DNA from: CAXXOK01 sp964640955
Lineage (GTDB): Bacteria > Bacillota > Clostridia > Christensenellales > Aristaeellaceae
Direction of reading: 5' to 3'
Assembly: GCA_964640955.1 (NCBI GenBank)
Contig: CAZXJI010000011.1
Location: 1 to 64,000, forward strand
DNA length: 64,000 bases
Part shown: one piece after another, positions 43,808 through 53,131 of the stretch
Position numbering within the stretch: position 1 is the stretch's first letter
Layout: every line of letters begins with the position of its first letter
Notes under the pieces: model-generated
Told to the model about the DNA's origin: nothing
Database searches by the model: none
Seen by the model: only the letters and a program-made list of their open reading frames with translations
Translations under genes and position numbers: made by a program

Positions 43808-44392
43808 TTACAACATCGGCACCCGCAGGCCGGCCTTTGCCCCAAGGAAGGCCAGGAGGACGAACGCGACGGCCGCAATGCCCGTCAGCTTGAAAAATTC
43901 GCCCAGCGACGCCTGAAATACGAGCCGAACGATCATAAAATAGTAGATCGCCTTCCAGACGAGGCAGAGCACAAAGAGTGTTCCCAGAATGAAGCTTACG
44001 ACCTCGCTGCCCTGCCACAGGCCGGGGAAAAGGAGCAAAACGCCGTACAGGAGCATGCACAGGATATTGGGCGAGTAGCTCAGCCCCCATGCCGAGGCAA
44101 GCCGCGCAAACGTCAGCTCCCTGCCGAAGCTCTTTGCCGTCAGCCACAGCACCCCGCCGATGCACAGCCAGGTCGCAACGGACACGATCAGGGCTAAAGC
44201 CATGCTCCCGATTCCGAGGCCTGCCGCAACCTGCGGGTCGCGGGAAAAATGGGAGAGGATCGGAATCACAGCCGCGCCGAGCACCGAGGCCAGCAGCGGC
44301 AGAAACAACGCGGCTTCTTTTCTATGCTCCAACTCGTCCTTCCCGATCACGTCCATTGGAGCGGTGATGGATTGATAGATAACGCCGAACAT
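43808..44392 (-). CDS. Yip1-family membrane protein
   Basis: A 194-aa protein with five likely transmembrane helices (such as LPLLASVLGAAVIPILSHF, IGSMALALIVSVATWLCIGG, ILCMLLYGVLLLFPGLW, TGIAAVAFVLLAFLGAKAG) and an acidic N-terminus. Pattern fits YIP1/Yip1-like integral membrane proteins often found near ABC exporters. Last gene of a six-gene minus-strand operon starting at 47356. Confidence 0.7.
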   Translation of the reverse strand: MFGVIYQSITAPMDVIGKDELEHRKEAALFLPLLASVLGAAVIPILSHFSRDPQVAAGLGIGSMALALIVSVATWLCIGGVLWLTAKSFGRELTFARLASAWGLSYSPNILCMLLYGVLLLFPGLWQGSEVVSFILGTLFVLCLVWKAIYYFMIVRLVFQASLGEFFKLTGIAAVAFVLLAFLGAKAGLRVPML

Positions 44393-44404
44393 CGTTTTTT
44401 CCTC

Positions 44405-44656
44405 CTATCCAAGGATTAGATTCATCATTTCCGTGAAGTTTACGCCGGCAAGCCCCCACAGCACGCCGGTAATGGCGGCGGCGATCGCCGCGGCGGCATA
44501 AAGCGGTTTTCTGAAAAGCAGGGCCTCCAAGGGCGATACGGTCGCCGCCGCTCCCGGCTCCAACGTCCTGGCAAGAACCCGTTCCCGCAGTCCTTCCGGC
44601 GGCTTGCTCTCCGTATCCAGCGATCGGATCAGCCGCTCGATTTCGCTGTCCTTCAT
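44405..44656 (-). CDS. Small membrane anti-sigma candidate
   Basis: An 83-aa protein. Cytoplasmic helical N-terminus (SEIERLIRSLDTESKPPEGL, RERVLARTL), one transmembrane helix near residues 53-70. Its start overlaps the sigma stop as ATGA. Such coupling of a sigma gene to a one-helix protein usually marks an anti-sigma factor; here it is only by context. Confidence 0.6.
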   Translation of the reverse strand: MKDSEIERLIRSLDTESKPPEGLRERVLARTLEPGAAATVSPLEALLFRKPLYAAAAIAAAITGVLWGLAGVNFTEMMNLILG

Positions 44657-45210
44657 TGATGGATCCCTCCGTTTTCCAGGGCCGTATAGTTTTTTGTAAA
44701 GCAGGCCCTTGCCCGCTGCAGGATTCCGTCCGTCGCCTTTGGCGAGCGCCCGACGACCGACGCGATTTCTTTCACGCTCATGCCGTCCATGTATTTCATG
44801 ATCAGCGCATATCGGTACAGGGCGTTCATTTCCGCGAGCGCGCGGGTCACGAAGTCCCGCGTTTCGTTGTTCAGCACAATCTGCTCCAGATCGATCCCGC
44901 CCGGGCTTTCCTCCGCCTGCTCCGTACCGAAGGCCTCAAACCTTTCCCTCCGGATCGCCTTGCGGTAGCTCTCGTTCAGCTTGTTCTTCGCGATGGAGCA
45001 CAGCCATGTCCGCCACGAGCTTTCCCTGCGGAACCGATCGAACGACGACCATGCGGCGGCAAACGTCTCCTGCACAACCTCCTCGGCCAGCTGGCCGTTG
45101 TTTGCGGTTCTGGCGAGGATGAAGGCGTAGACGTAGTTGAAGCTCAGGTTGTACAGCTCGGTGAACCGCGCTTCCCTGTCCGGCATAGGGTGCTGCATGA
45201 TCGGCCTCAT
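44653..45210 (-). CDS. RNA polymerase sigma factor, ECF type
   Basis: A 185-aa protein. Region 2: FILARTANNGQLAEEVVQET, FAAAWSSFDRFRRESSWRTW, LCSIAKNKLNESYRKAIRRE; region 4: MNALYRYALIMKYMDGMSVK, EIASVVGRSPKATDGILQRA. The start overlaps the stop of the 45207 gene as ATGA. More GC-rich and distinct from the array sigmas, so probably a separate acquisition. Confidence 0.9.
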   Translation of the reverse strand: MRPIMQHPMPDREARFTELYNLSFNYVYAFILARTANNGQLAEEVVQETFAAAWSSFDRFRRESSWRTWLCSIAKNKLNESYRKAIRRERFEAFGTEQAEESPGGIDLEQIVLNNETRDFVTRALAEMNALYRYALIMKYMDGMSVKEIASVVGRSPKATDGILQRARACFTKNYTALENGGIHQ

Positions 45211-45704
45211 TCGATTTCGAACGAATACTCGAATATCAGATTATCACCGTTGTATACCTCGAGGGTGTAGCTGCCGGAAAGCGCGGCCTCCCCGTCCAGC
45301 CGACTGGTGATCACGCCCTGAGGCTCCGTCGTAAGGGAGACGCTTTCCTCCGCCACCGAGGCGCCGTCCCTGAGCCATTGGCAGGTGAAGGCGGTGCCCT
45401 TGGCGCATTCCACGCAGTGGAGGTTTGCATACAACGCGCCGCCCTCCGGAATTCCCGCGCTGTAATCCGCCTGATACTCGTTGAACGCGTTGGATACCAC
45501 GAGGTACACCCCGTCCCCGCGGTTCTTTTCGGCGGCGGAGTATGCGTCGGTCGTATCGATCGCGCTGTCGGAAAGGATCATCCCGGCCACGGGACCGTCG
45601 CCCTTATTGAGCAGCAGAAGCCCCAGCAGCACCGCCGCGACCACGATCCCGGCAAATACGATCCACGCCGCTTTTTTCCCCATCGGTTTCTTCATCATTT
45701 TCAA
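45207..45704 (-). CDS. Membrane-anchored outer protein, unknown
   Basis: A 165-aa protein. Basic N-terminus (KKPMGKKAA), one helix (WIVFAGIVVAAVLLGLLLL), then a ~130-residue outer domain with strand pattern and Cys pair (ANLHCVECAKGTAFTCQWLR), ending YTLEVYNGDNLIFEYSFEIE. The theme resembles Ig-like carrier domains. Between the ABC permease and the sigma gene, so probably part of the same exporter system. Confidence 0.65.
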   Translation of the reverse strand: MKMMKKPMGKKAAWIVFAGIVVAAVLLGLLLLNKGDGPVAGMILSDSAIDTTDAYSAAEKNRGDGVYLVVSNAFNEYQADYSAGIPEGGALYANLHCVECAKGTAFTCQWLRDGASVAEESVSLTTEPQGVITSRLDGEAALSGSYTLEVYNGDNLIFEYSFEIE

Positions 45705-45735
45705 ACCCCTCTTTCATCCCAAGGATATCACGCGC

Positions 45736-46512
45736 TTATTCGCCGTAGTTCAGTTCGTCCTGTTTCGTAAAAACGCCGAGGCCCGTTCCGATCAGCGCCG
45801 TAAGGTAAACGGTCAGGAATGCGAGCCCCCAGAGCGCGTAGGCCGTGCCCGAATAGCCGCTCAAAGCGTTCATGATCATGGCGGGCGATATCAGATAGAG
45901 AATCTTCGTAACGGTTTCACTCATCCCCATCATACCGGAAAGGCCGTCGATCATCAACACAAACAGCCTCGGCATCAACAGCGCGCCGACAATGAGGGCG
46001 GCAATCAGGGAGGCTCTGGAGGAGCGCAGGACGATCGAGAGCCCCAGCCCCATGAGGCCGAAAACCGTGAGGAATGAGGCGACAGGCAGCAGGTACCGAT
46101 AGACCGTCAGGCTCAGGCCGATGTCGCCCGTGATCAGAAGATAGACGATCGTCAGAGCCGTCGTGTACAGCGCCGCAAAGGCGCAGGAAGTTACGAGGCA
46201 GGAAAGCGTCTTGCTGAGGAAAACGGTTTGCTTGGATACGCCCGACGTCAGCACCAGGTCCAGCATCTTGCTTTCCCGCTCGGCGGACAGCCCGTTGCTG
46301 TTCATGGCCAGCGCCACGATCGAGCCCAAAAAGTTAAGCGAGAATACGACCGCCATGTAGAACATCCCGCCGGAATCCCGCACCCCGTCCGCGGCGCTGG
46401 AGGTAAGCACGAACCAGACCTGAAACAGCAGCAGGATGCCGAGCATCAGGAAAAACCGCTTATGAAAGCTGTTTTTAACGTCGCGCTTCAACAGGACCGA
46501 AACGCTGCTCAA
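45736..46512 (-). CDS. ABC-2 type transporter permease
   Basis: A 258-aa protein with about six helices and the ABC-2 layout: an outer loop after helix 1, then GLSAERESKMLDLVLTSGVS (the coupling helix motif of this class), then YTTALTIVYLLITGDIGLSL and FGLMGLGLSIVLRSSRASLI. It forms the membrane part of an exporter with the ATPase 46514, 1 nt away. Confidence 0.85.
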   Translation of the reverse strand: MSSVSVLLKRDVKNSFHKRFFLMLGILLLFQVWFVLTSSAADGVRDSGGMFYMAVVFSLNFLGSIVALAMNSNGLSAERESKMLDLVLTSGVSKQTVFLSKTLSCLVTSCAFAALYTTALTIVYLLITGDIGLSLTVYRYLLPVASFLTVFGLMGLGLSIVLRSSRASLIAALIVGALLMPRLFVLMIDGLSGMMGMSETVTKILYLISPAMIMNALSGYSGTAYALWGLAFLTVYLTALIGTGLGVFTKQDELNYGE

Positions 46513-46513
46513 G

Positions 46514-47356
46514 TCAGGACGCCTCCTTCATCAAACGATTATACAGGGCTTCCATTCCGCGCGGCCTTACGCCGAAAACCCGGACGTCGTTCTGGTAGAA
46601 CCAGGCGAGCACCGAGGGAATCTCCCCGCGTTCGACGCGGGCGGTCAGCAGGCCGCCCTGCGCCTCGAACCTTTTCCCGAAGGAGGCCGCCAACTTCCGC
46701 ACGGCGTTTTCCGGCAGGCCGTCCGTTTCGATCTCGTACACGGTCCCGCATTCGCCCCTGTATAGAACCTCGCCCTTGTCGATCACGGCGACGGCATCGC
46801 ACAGGTTTTCCAACTCCATCAGCACGTGCGAGGACAGGAATACCGTGCACCCGTTCCCGCGCAGGGCCTGAATGACGGCGCGCACCTGCTGCACGCCCGT
46901 CGGGTCCAGCCCCGCCGTCGGTTCGTCCAGAATCAGCACCTCCGGCAGTCCGACCGTCACCGCGACCAGCTGCAACTTCCGCTGCTGCCCCGGAGACAGG
47001 GTGCCGACGTTCGCCGCCGCGTCCAGTTCCAGCTCGCCAGCAAAGTCCAGACTGGCCGCTACGCCGCATTTCCGCAGGTCGGCGAAAAACCGCAGGGTCT
47101 CTTCGACGGTCATGGCGTCCCGCAGGCGAACGTTCTGGGGCAGAAAGGAGGTTCGCTTTCTGATTTCCACCGCGCCGCCCGTGGGCTTCATAAGCCCGCA
47201 CAGGATGCGCATAAAGGTCGTTTTTCCCGCCCCGTTTTTCCCGATGAACCCGAAAATCTGCCTTTCGGGCACGGACAGCGTCACCTCCTTCAGGGCCTGA
47301 TAATTACCAAAGGTTTTGCTGACGTGGTTCGCCCGGATTGCTTCCTCCCCTGTCAT
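46514..47356 (-). CDS. ABC exporter ATPase
   Basis: A 280-aa protein. Walker A GKNGAGKTT, Q-loop FLPQNVRL, signature LSPGQQRKLQL (the usual GG reads PG), Walker B VLILDEPTAGLD, H-loop LSSHVLMEL. The C-terminal extension is typical of ABC-2 exporters (LAWFYQNDVRVFGVRPRGME). First gene of the minus-strand operon, divergent from the second exporter at 47625. Confidence 0.9.
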   Translation of the reverse strand: MTGEEAIRANHVSKTFGNYQALKEVTLSVPERQIFGFIGKNGAGKTTFMRILCGLMKPTGGAVEIRKRTSFLPQNVRLRDAMTVEETLRFFADLRKCGVAASLDFAGELELDAAANVGTLSPGQQRKLQLVAVTVGLPEVLILDEPTAGLDPTGVQQVRAVIQALRGNGCTVFLSSHVLMELENLCDAVAVIDKGEVLYRGECGTVYEIETDGLPENAVRKLAASFGKRFEAQGGLLTARVERGEIPSVLAWFYQNDVRVFGVRPRGMEALYNRLMKEAS

Positions 47357-47624
47357 TTCATCAACTCCTTCACCGTATTGGTTGCAGGGCGGGGAAAAAT
47401 CCCCCGGTTTTGCGGCTGATTCCTCTCAAAGTTCTAAAGCCGCCTGAACGTATGAATGCGTCCGGCTCGTTTGCGGCGGAAACCGGCTCGGCCCTACGGT
47501 ATGAACGCGGTCCGCCGTATCGGAGCCGGAAACCCGATAGGCAAAATCGGTCGAGCAATCAAACCCCCGTTTCTGCGATAATAGACCTCGTTCGATCGAA
47601 TAACAGAGGCGGGAGGGCATACCA

Positions 47625-48359
47625 TTGGACGAAGTTATCAAAGCAATGAACCTGTGCAAATCCTATCGCGGAGTTCCCGCGGTCCAGGACCTCACCCTGT
47701 CCGTGAAGCGCGGAACCGTGTTCGGCCTGCTCGGCGCAAACGGGGCGGGGAAAACCACCGGCATCGAGTGCATCTTGGGCATCCGAAAGCCGGACGGCGG
47801 GAAGGTTTCGATTTTGGGCGCCGACCCGCGCGCGCAGCGAAAACGGCTTTTTGAGCGGATCGGCGTGCAGTTTCAGGAGGCGAATTATCAGCGTGAGATA
47901 CGGGTAAACGAGCTCTGCGAGGAAACGGCCGCGCTGTACCGCAAGCCGGTCGATTGGGATAAGCTGCTCGACGATTTCGGTATCGGCGAAAAGAAAACCG
48001 AATTCGTGAAGGACCTCTCCGGAGGTCAGCGGCAGCGCCTGTTCATCGTTCTTGCGCTGATCCCGGACCCGGAGGTCGTAATTCTGGACGAGCTTACGAC
48101 GGGGCTGGACGTCAAGGCGCGCAGGACCGTATGGCAGCTCCTGAAAGCCATGAAGGAAAGCGGGCTGAGCATCCTGCTGACTTCCCACTTCATGGACGAG
48201 GTAGAAGCGCTGTGCGATGAAATCTGCATCCTGCGGGACGGCAGGACGGTATTTACCGGAACCGTGGAGGAGGCGGTGCTGGGCAGCCCGTTTACTCGGT
48301 TTGAGGACGCATACCTGTGGTATTCCGGCGAGGAGGGTAACGGCGATGAGGGCTTTTAG
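47625..48359 (+). CDS. ABC exporter ATPase, second system
   Basis: 244 aa from a TTG behind GGGAGG. Walker A GANGAGKTT, signature LSGGQRQRLF, Walker B VVILDELTTGLD (Glu kept before Leu where Pro is usual), H-loop LTSHFMDEVE. Its gene overlaps the permease by 14 bp. Substrate unknown; no peptide or antibiotic biosynthesis gene is beside it. Confidence 0.9.
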   Translation: MDEVIKAMNLCKSYRGVPAVQDLTLSVKRGTVFGLLGANGAGKTTGIECILGIRKPDGGKVSILGADPRAQRKRLFERIGVQFQEANYQREIRVNELCEETAALYRKPVDWDKLLDDFGIGEKKTEFVKDLSGGQRQRLFIVLALIPDPEVVILDELTTGLDVKARRTVWQLLKAMKESGLSILLTSHFMDEVEALCDEICILRDGRTVFTGTVEEAVLGSPFTRFEDAYLWYSGEEGNGDEGF

Positions 48360-49089
48360 CAAAATGTTCAAAACAGAGCTCAGGCTGAGCATACGCGACA
48401 TGAACATGGTGATGTTCGCGGTCATTATGCCGCTGGTGATCCTGGTCATTCTCGGCATTATCTACGGTGAAAAACCGGCCGGCGACGGGGCGGGCTACAC
48501 CTGTATCGAGCAATCGTTCGGTGCGCTGTGCTCCATAGCGATATGCGGCGGCGGCGCAATGGGTTTGCCGATCATGATCTCCGAATATCGCGAGCGAAAG
48601 ATCCTGAAGCGGTTTCAGGTGACGCCGGTAAGCCCGCTGTTTCTTCTGCTCGTACACTACGTCATCTACACGCTGTACGCTCTGGTTTCCATGCTGCTCC
48701 TATGGGTTTTCGCCGCCGCGTTCTGGCATATGGAAATACACGGGTCCCTGCTGGGCTTTCTGGGCAGCTGGCTGATAACCCTCCTGTGCCTGTTCAGCAT
48801 CGGCACGCTGGTGGGCGGCCTTGCCAAAAACAGCAAACAGGCGGGCATGGTCGCAAGCCTGCTGTACTTTCCCATGCTGATCTTTTCCGGCGCGACGCTG
48901 CCCTACGAGAAGATGCCGGTCGGCTTGCAAAAAGCCGCCGATCTCATGCCGCTTACCCAGGGGATCAAGCTGATGAAGGCGACGTCGTTGGGCGAACCCA
49001 TGGAAAACGTGGGGGTGTCCTTGCTTCTGCCGGTCGTTCTCACGCTGGTCTGTTTCGCGGCGGCCCTTCGGTTTTTCAAATGGGAATAG
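48346..49089 (+). CDS. ABC-2 permease, second system
   Basis: 247 aa; an upstream in-frame start lies inside the ATPase and is not used here. Six helices; cytoplasmic N-terminal FKTELRLSIRDMNMV, the coupling segment MISEYRERKILKRFQVTPVS, then VSMLLLWVFAAAFWHMEIHG and LFSIGTLVGGLAKNSKQAGM and YFPMLIFSGATLP. Pattern of the drug or lipid export class (ABC2_membrane). Confidence 0.88.
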   Translation: MRAFSKMFKTELRLSIRDMNMVMFAVIMPLVILVILGIIYGEKPAGDGAGYTCIEQSFGALCSIAICGGGAMGLPIMISEYRERKILKRFQVTPVSPLFLLLVHYVIYTLYALVSMLLLWVFAAAFWHMEIHGSLLGFLGSWLITLLCLFSIGTLVGGLAKNSKQAGMVASLLYFPMLIFSGATLPYEKMPVGLQKAADLMPLTQGIKLMKATSLGEPMENVGVSLLLPVVLTLVCFAAALRFFKWE

Positions 49090-49151
49090 GGCAAAAAACG
49101 TCGGACCGTCGGCCGTCCCGCATGGTAGAATAGAAAGGGGGAGGAATAACG

Positions 49152-50024
49152 ATGAACGAGCAGATTCTGGCCGTGCAAAAGATGCAGGATTACATTGCGG
49201 AGCACCTGAGCGAGCCGATCACCCTTGCCGATCTTTCCAGCGTATCGCAATTCTCTCCGTGGTACTCGTACAGGCTGTTTCGCCGTTATACGGCTCGAAC
49301 GCCCGCGGATTATATCCGCAGGCTCAGGCTCAGCCGGTCGGCGCTCAAGCTGAGGGATGAAAGCTGCCGGATCATCGACGCGGCCTTCGAGCTGGGCTTC
49401 GGAAGCGTGGACGGCTATCAAAGGGCCTTCTTTCGCGAATTCGGATGCAATCCTCGCGAATATGCCGACAGCCCCGTCCCCCTTCAGCTGTTCACGCCCT
49501 ACGGCGTCAAATACAAAGAGCTCACGGACCTTCCGGTTCAAGCGGAACAAACCCGAAATATCTTTATCCAGGCGATTCGCAAGCCCGCGCGAAAGGTGAT
49601 CGTCAGGCGCGGGATATGCGCGGATAATTACTATGATTATTGCAAAGAGGTCGGCTGCGACGTGTGGGGACTCCTCATGAGCATCAAATCCATCTCCAAC
49701 GAGCCCATTGGGCTCTGGCTTCCGGAGAAATACCGAAAGCCGGACACATCGGAGTATGTGCAGGGCGTCGAGGTCGAATCGGAATACAAAGGCGTGATTC
49801 CCGATGGGATGGACGTAATCAGCCTGCCTGCCGCCCAATACCTGATGTTTCGTGGGGAACCCTTTCAAGAGGAGCGATTCAATCAGGCAATCCGGGAAGT
49901 GTGGGCGGCCATCGATCGATACGATCCGACGATCGTCGGATTGTCCTGGGATCAATCCAACCCCAGGATACAGCTGGAACCCGTGGGGTCCAGAGGCTAT
50001 ATCGAATTATGCCCGGTGGAGTAA
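49152..50024 (+). CDS. AraC-family regulator with GyrI-like domain
   Basis: A 290-aa protein. Two N-terminal helix-turn-helices (LAVQKMQDYIAEHLSEPITL, ADLSSVSQFSPWYSYRLFRR; then FELGFGSVDGYQRAFFREFG), linker, and a C-terminal GyrI/SOUL-like ligand-binding domain (about 130-290, SIKSISNEPIGLWLPEKYRK, VESEYKGVIPDGMDVISLPA). Such Rob-like proteins sense small hydrophobic molecules and control exporters. It follows the ABC pair by 62 nt behind GGGGGAGG, so it probably regulates it. Confidence 0.88.
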   Translation: MNEQILAVQKMQDYIAEHLSEPITLADLSSVSQFSPWYSYRLFRRYTARTPADYIRRLRLSRSALKLRDESCRIIDAAFELGFGSVDGYQRAFFREFGCNPREYADSPVPLQLFTPYGVKYKELTDLPVQAEQTRNIFIQAIRKPARKVIVRRGICADNYYDYCKEVGCDVWGLLMSIKSISNEPIGLWLPEKYRKPDTSEYVQGVEVESEYKGVIPDGMDVISLPAAQYLMFRGEPFQEERFNQAIREVWAAIDRYDPTIVGLSWDQSNPRIQLEPVGSRGYIELCPVE

Positions 50025-50170
50025 AGGGCCGCCGTTTGTCCATGCCGTTTGCAAATGCCGAACGGGGAAAACGCTTTTGACGCAGTCCACTTTCACGGGG
50101 AGTTGCGAGACCGCCGTTCCTATGCTGGGAAATATTAAACCCACGTTTCATTCGTGCTTCAGGATTCTTA

Positions 50171-50890
50171 TTAATGTTGCTTGTTTTGATGCCGCTTAGC
50201 AAACCTTCGATAAACGAGGATCCCGGCAACGCTGACGACGCCTGTGATCGCGTACACCCAAACGGCGGACCGATAGTCCTGCATGCCTAATGCGTTCCCG
50301 GTGATGGTCGAAGTCAGCACGGAGGGAATCCGCCCGACGCTGGTCAGGAGCAGAACCTTGCCCAGCGTCATCGGTGTCAGGCCCAGAACGTACGTAAAGA
50401 CGTCCTTGGGGGTGCCCGGGATCAAAAACAGGATAAACACCAGCAGGTTCAAACGTTCGCTGTCCTTCAGAAAGGAGACGGACAGGAGCTTTTCGCGGCT
50501 CACAAACGTTTCGACCATCCTGATCCCGAACCGCTTGACCAGCAGGAAAATTATCGCGGTGCCGGCGGCGTCGCCGATCAGGCACAGCGCCGTCCCTTCC
50601 CAGGTGCTGAAAGCATAACCGGCGCCAAGCTCCATCGGCTCGCCCGGGAGAAAGGCAAACACCACCTGCAGCATATCCATGCCGATGAAGGCCAATCTCC
50701 CCCGGAAACCGTGCGCATCCACCCACGCCCGGAACTGCTCCGGCTGTTGAAACACGGCCGATAACGGTTTCCACAAAAGAAGGGTCGCCGCAACGAAAAC
50801 GGCCACCACGACAGAGCCGGAAATCAATGCGTATCTTTTTCCTCGTTTTCCATTATCAAGGTTTTCCCTGCCGCGATACGGTTCAATCAT
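50171..50890 (-). CDS. TVP38/TMEM64-family membrane protein
   Basis: A 239-aa protein with about six helices. Family signature: FAFLPGEPMELGAGYAFSTW, GDAAGTAIIFLLVKRFG, then LFLIPGTPKDVFTYVLGLTP and GRIPSVLTSTITGNALG. These DedA-like proteins act in lipid transport across the membrane. Stands alone; the upstream ~400 nt (50891-51290) hold no gene. Confidence 0.85.
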   Translation of the reverse strand: MIEPYRGRENLDNGKRGKRYALISGSVVVAVFVAATLLLWKPLSAVFQQPEQFRAWVDAHGFRGRLAFIGMDMLQVVFAFLPGEPMELGAGYAFSTWEGTALCLIGDAAGTAIIFLLVKRFGIRMVETFVSREKLLSVSFLKDSERLNLLVFILFLIPGTPKDVFTYVLGLTPMTLGKVLLLTSVGRIPSVLTSTITGNALGMQDYRSAVWVYAITGVVSVAGILVYRRFAKRHQNKQH

Positions 50891-51290
50891 CTTATTTTCC
50901 TTCCCGGCTTTTCACAAGATCGCGCGGAGGCGACGCTTCCCCGGCAATCCGTACAGAATACCGCCGCAAAAAAAGTTTCCCCGCGCATTACGCAGGGAAG
51001 TATAAACGATGGTTTTCAACTTTATATCAACAGTCCGATTGCCTCTCGATTTCTTTGCGGGGGAGATATGCTTCCACGGGAGCATGAATGAACCCACGCC
51101 GTGCCCCGAAAGGCGCGAAGGGCCGAGTAAGCGCTGCCGAAGGCGCCTGTGCGATGTCGAGCCGACTTTCGATCGGATTGCGCTTGAGGAAACCGGAGAC
51201 ACAGCGCAGCGCTGAGGTATTGGGAAGCGCAAACCGGTGAAAAAGCGGCCGGGGGCTTACGGAGACTGATTCAACGATTATCCGGGGCAC
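50891..51290. other. 400-bp gene-free GC-rich region
   Basis: Only overlapping frames without ribosome sites. The part 51085-51240 has several short complementary runs (such as GGCGCGAAGGGCC and GCGCTGCCGAAGGCGC) and might be a leader of the minus-strand membrane protein. No riboswitch class could be matched. Confidence 0.3.
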
Positions 51291-52484
51291 TCACCTGGTT
51301 TCCCCGCAGAAAAAACTTGCCTCGGCGCAAGCGCCGCCTTTTTCGTCGTTTCGGATTTTCAGGTCGCCGCCGTGCTTTCGGCAAAGCACCTTGCCGATGT
51401 AAAGCCCGATCCCCACATGACTACCGCCGGCTACTTTCTCGCTCGTGTAATAAGGCGTAAATGCCTTTTGTAGCGCTTCCGCGGCGAAGCCGGGCCCGTC
51501 GTCTTCAATGGTGACAAAAAGCATCTCGCTTTCGTAGCGGCATCGTACGGTAACCGTGCCTTCGGCATATCGAACCGCGTTGGATAACAGGTTATCCAGC
51601 ACGCGGCCGACGACCGACGCGTCCATTACCATCGTATCCTCGTCAATCGCACTACGAAAGTCGAGGCTGCGCCCTGCCTCTTGCGTCAGCGCCGCCGCCG
51701 TGCTTCGAAATTGCTCGACAACGAGGGCCGTTGGCGCCGGGCTGAGCGCCGGCCGGATATCTTCCACCCGTTGCGCCTCGCTCATCGTCTGCACATAACT
51801 TTCAAGCCGGGTAATCTGCCCTGCCATCGCGGAGAACGCCGCAACCGTCTGCCGCTTATCCATTTTATCCTGCGGAACATAGTCCGTCAGAAGGTCCGCG
51901 TATCCTTTCAGCACCGTAAGCGGCGTGCGCAGGTCGTGCGCGAAAGCGGCGTTCAGCCGTTTACGCTCCTCAGCGGTCCGCCACAGCGTGCGGTTATTAT
52001 CCAGCAGTGCCGCCCGCATTGTTTCAAACGAGGCGCATAGCTGCCCCATCTCATCCCGGCGATCATAACGGATCGAGAAATCGAGATCGTTTCCGGCGAT
52101 CTTCTCCGATGCTACACGCAGCAATTCGATCGGCCGCCTGAGTTTGTTACGGTAAAAAAGCAGCGCCGCCGCAATAATGCTCAAGCCGAAAAAGAGAGGG
52201 ATCGACCAGGTTTGAGCCGTACGGCAGATCGCTACCGTAGTCCCGTCCTGTTCCGTGCAATCGGCGGAAAGCGCGGTAATAAGCAACACCTGCCCCTGAT
52301 CGTTTTGCAGGGTATATTGCTCGCTGGAATAGCCGTAACGCTCGTTGATATCGTCTTCAATATCGGCCGCGATTCGGATTGCGCAGGAGCTGAGCAAAGC
52401 GGCGAGCAGCACGAACAGAAGCATGTACGCCATAAAGGTTTTGGGAATCGAAAGATCGCGGAAAGTCCGTCTTATCCTACCCAT
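51291..52484 (-). CDS. Sensor histidine kinase
   Basis: 397 aa from the first ATG (a TTG lies upstream). Two helices (YMLLFVLLAALLSSCAIRIA; WSIPLFFGLSIIAAALLFY) flank a ~75-residue outer sensor. HAMP (RRPIELLRVASEKIAGND), phosphoacceptor His in AAFAHDLRTPLTVLKGYADL, then ATP-binding boxes N (VVGRVLDNLLSNAVRY), G1 (EDDGPGFAAEALQK) and G2 (GSHVGIGLYI). It overlaps the response-regulator stop by 13 bp. Signal unknown. Confidence 0.92.
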   Translation of the reverse strand: MGRIRRTFRDLSIPKTFMAYMLLFVLLAALLSSCAIRIAADIEDDINERYGYSSEQYTLQNDQGQVLLITALSADCTEQDGTTVAICRTAQTWSIPLFFGLSIIAAALLFYRNKLRRPIELLRVASEKIAGNDLDFSIRYDRRDEMGQLCASFETMRAALLDNNRTLWRTAEERKRLNAAFAHDLRTPLTVLKGYADLLTDYVPQDKMDKRQTVAAFSAMAGQITRLESYVQTMSEAQRVEDIRPALSPAPTALVVEQFRSTAAALTQEAGRSLDFRSAIDEDTMVMDASVVGRVLDNLLSNAVRYAEGTVTVRCRYESEMLFVTIEDDGPGFAAEALQKAFTPYYTSEKVAGGSHVGIGLYIGKVLCRKHGGDLKIRNDEKGGACAEASFFCGETR

Positions 52485-53131
52485 TTGTAGCCCACGCCCC
52501 AAACCGTTTCGATATAGGTTCTGTCGCTGACCGCCGAGAGCTTGGCGCGAATCCTGCGGATGTGCTCGGCGATCACGGAGCTGTCGCCGTCGCTGTCGCA
52601 GCCCCAGATCCGCTCGTAGATGCGTTCCCGGTCAAAGACCTGCCCGCCGTTTGTGGAAAGCAGCTCGACGATATCGAACTCTTTTTTGGCAAGGGCAACG
52701 GGGCACTCGGCACACGTGAGCGTTCGGGAGGCGTAATCGATGGACAAATCCCCCGCGAATCGAAGCTTGTTCGAGGACAGATGCCGCTCCTCCCTACGCA
52801 GATGCGCCGCCACCCGCGCGCCGAGCTCCGCCAGGCTGAAGGGTTTGACGATATAATCGTCGCCGCCCGCCTGAAAGCCTCGAATCTTGTCCGAATCTTC
52901 TATCCTGGCCGTCAGAAACAGGATCGGGCAATGAACAAGCCTCCGGATCCGGGCGCAGATCTCCAGCCCATTTCCTTCCGGCATATTGATATCCAATAGG
53001 ATAAGATCCGGGTTCTTTTCTACCTGCTTCAGCGTTTCCGCTCCGTTCGCCGCTGCGAGCACCTCGTATCCGTTCATGCGAAAATACTCGGCAAGCAGAG
53101 TAACAATATCCGTTTCGTCGTCGGCGATCAA
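52472..53131 (-). CDS. OmpR-type response regulator
   Basis: 219 aa from a TTG start (LLIADDETDIV); an ATG 19 nt upstream is in another frame and no in-frame ATG exists before a stop. Receiver: acidic pair DDE, phosphoacceptor DLILLDINMPEGNG, Thr in LFLTARIEDSDK, Lys in DYIVKPFSLAEL. C-terminal winged helix (LAKKEFDIVELLSTNGGQVF, RIYERIWGCDSDGDSSVIAE, VWGVGYKWVG). Partner of the kinase. The TTG could also mean a small upstream frameshift. Confidence 0.9.
   Translation of the reverse strand: MIADDETDIVTLLAEYFRMNGYEVLAAANGAETLKQVEKNPDLILLDINMPEGNGLEICARIRRLVHCPILFLTARIEDSDKIRGFQAGGDDYIVKPFSLAELGARVAAHLRREERHLSSNKLRFAGDLSIDYASRTLTCAECPVALAKKEFDIVELLSTNGGQVFDRERIYERIWGCDSDGDSSVIAEHIRRIRAKLSAVSDRTYIETVWGVGYKWVG

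Noticed and set aside
51085..51240. Lysine- or cobalamin-type riboswitch
   Set aside because: Some short motifs look alike (GGCGCG, GAGTA, GCCGAAGG) but the order and the other conserved boxes are missing.
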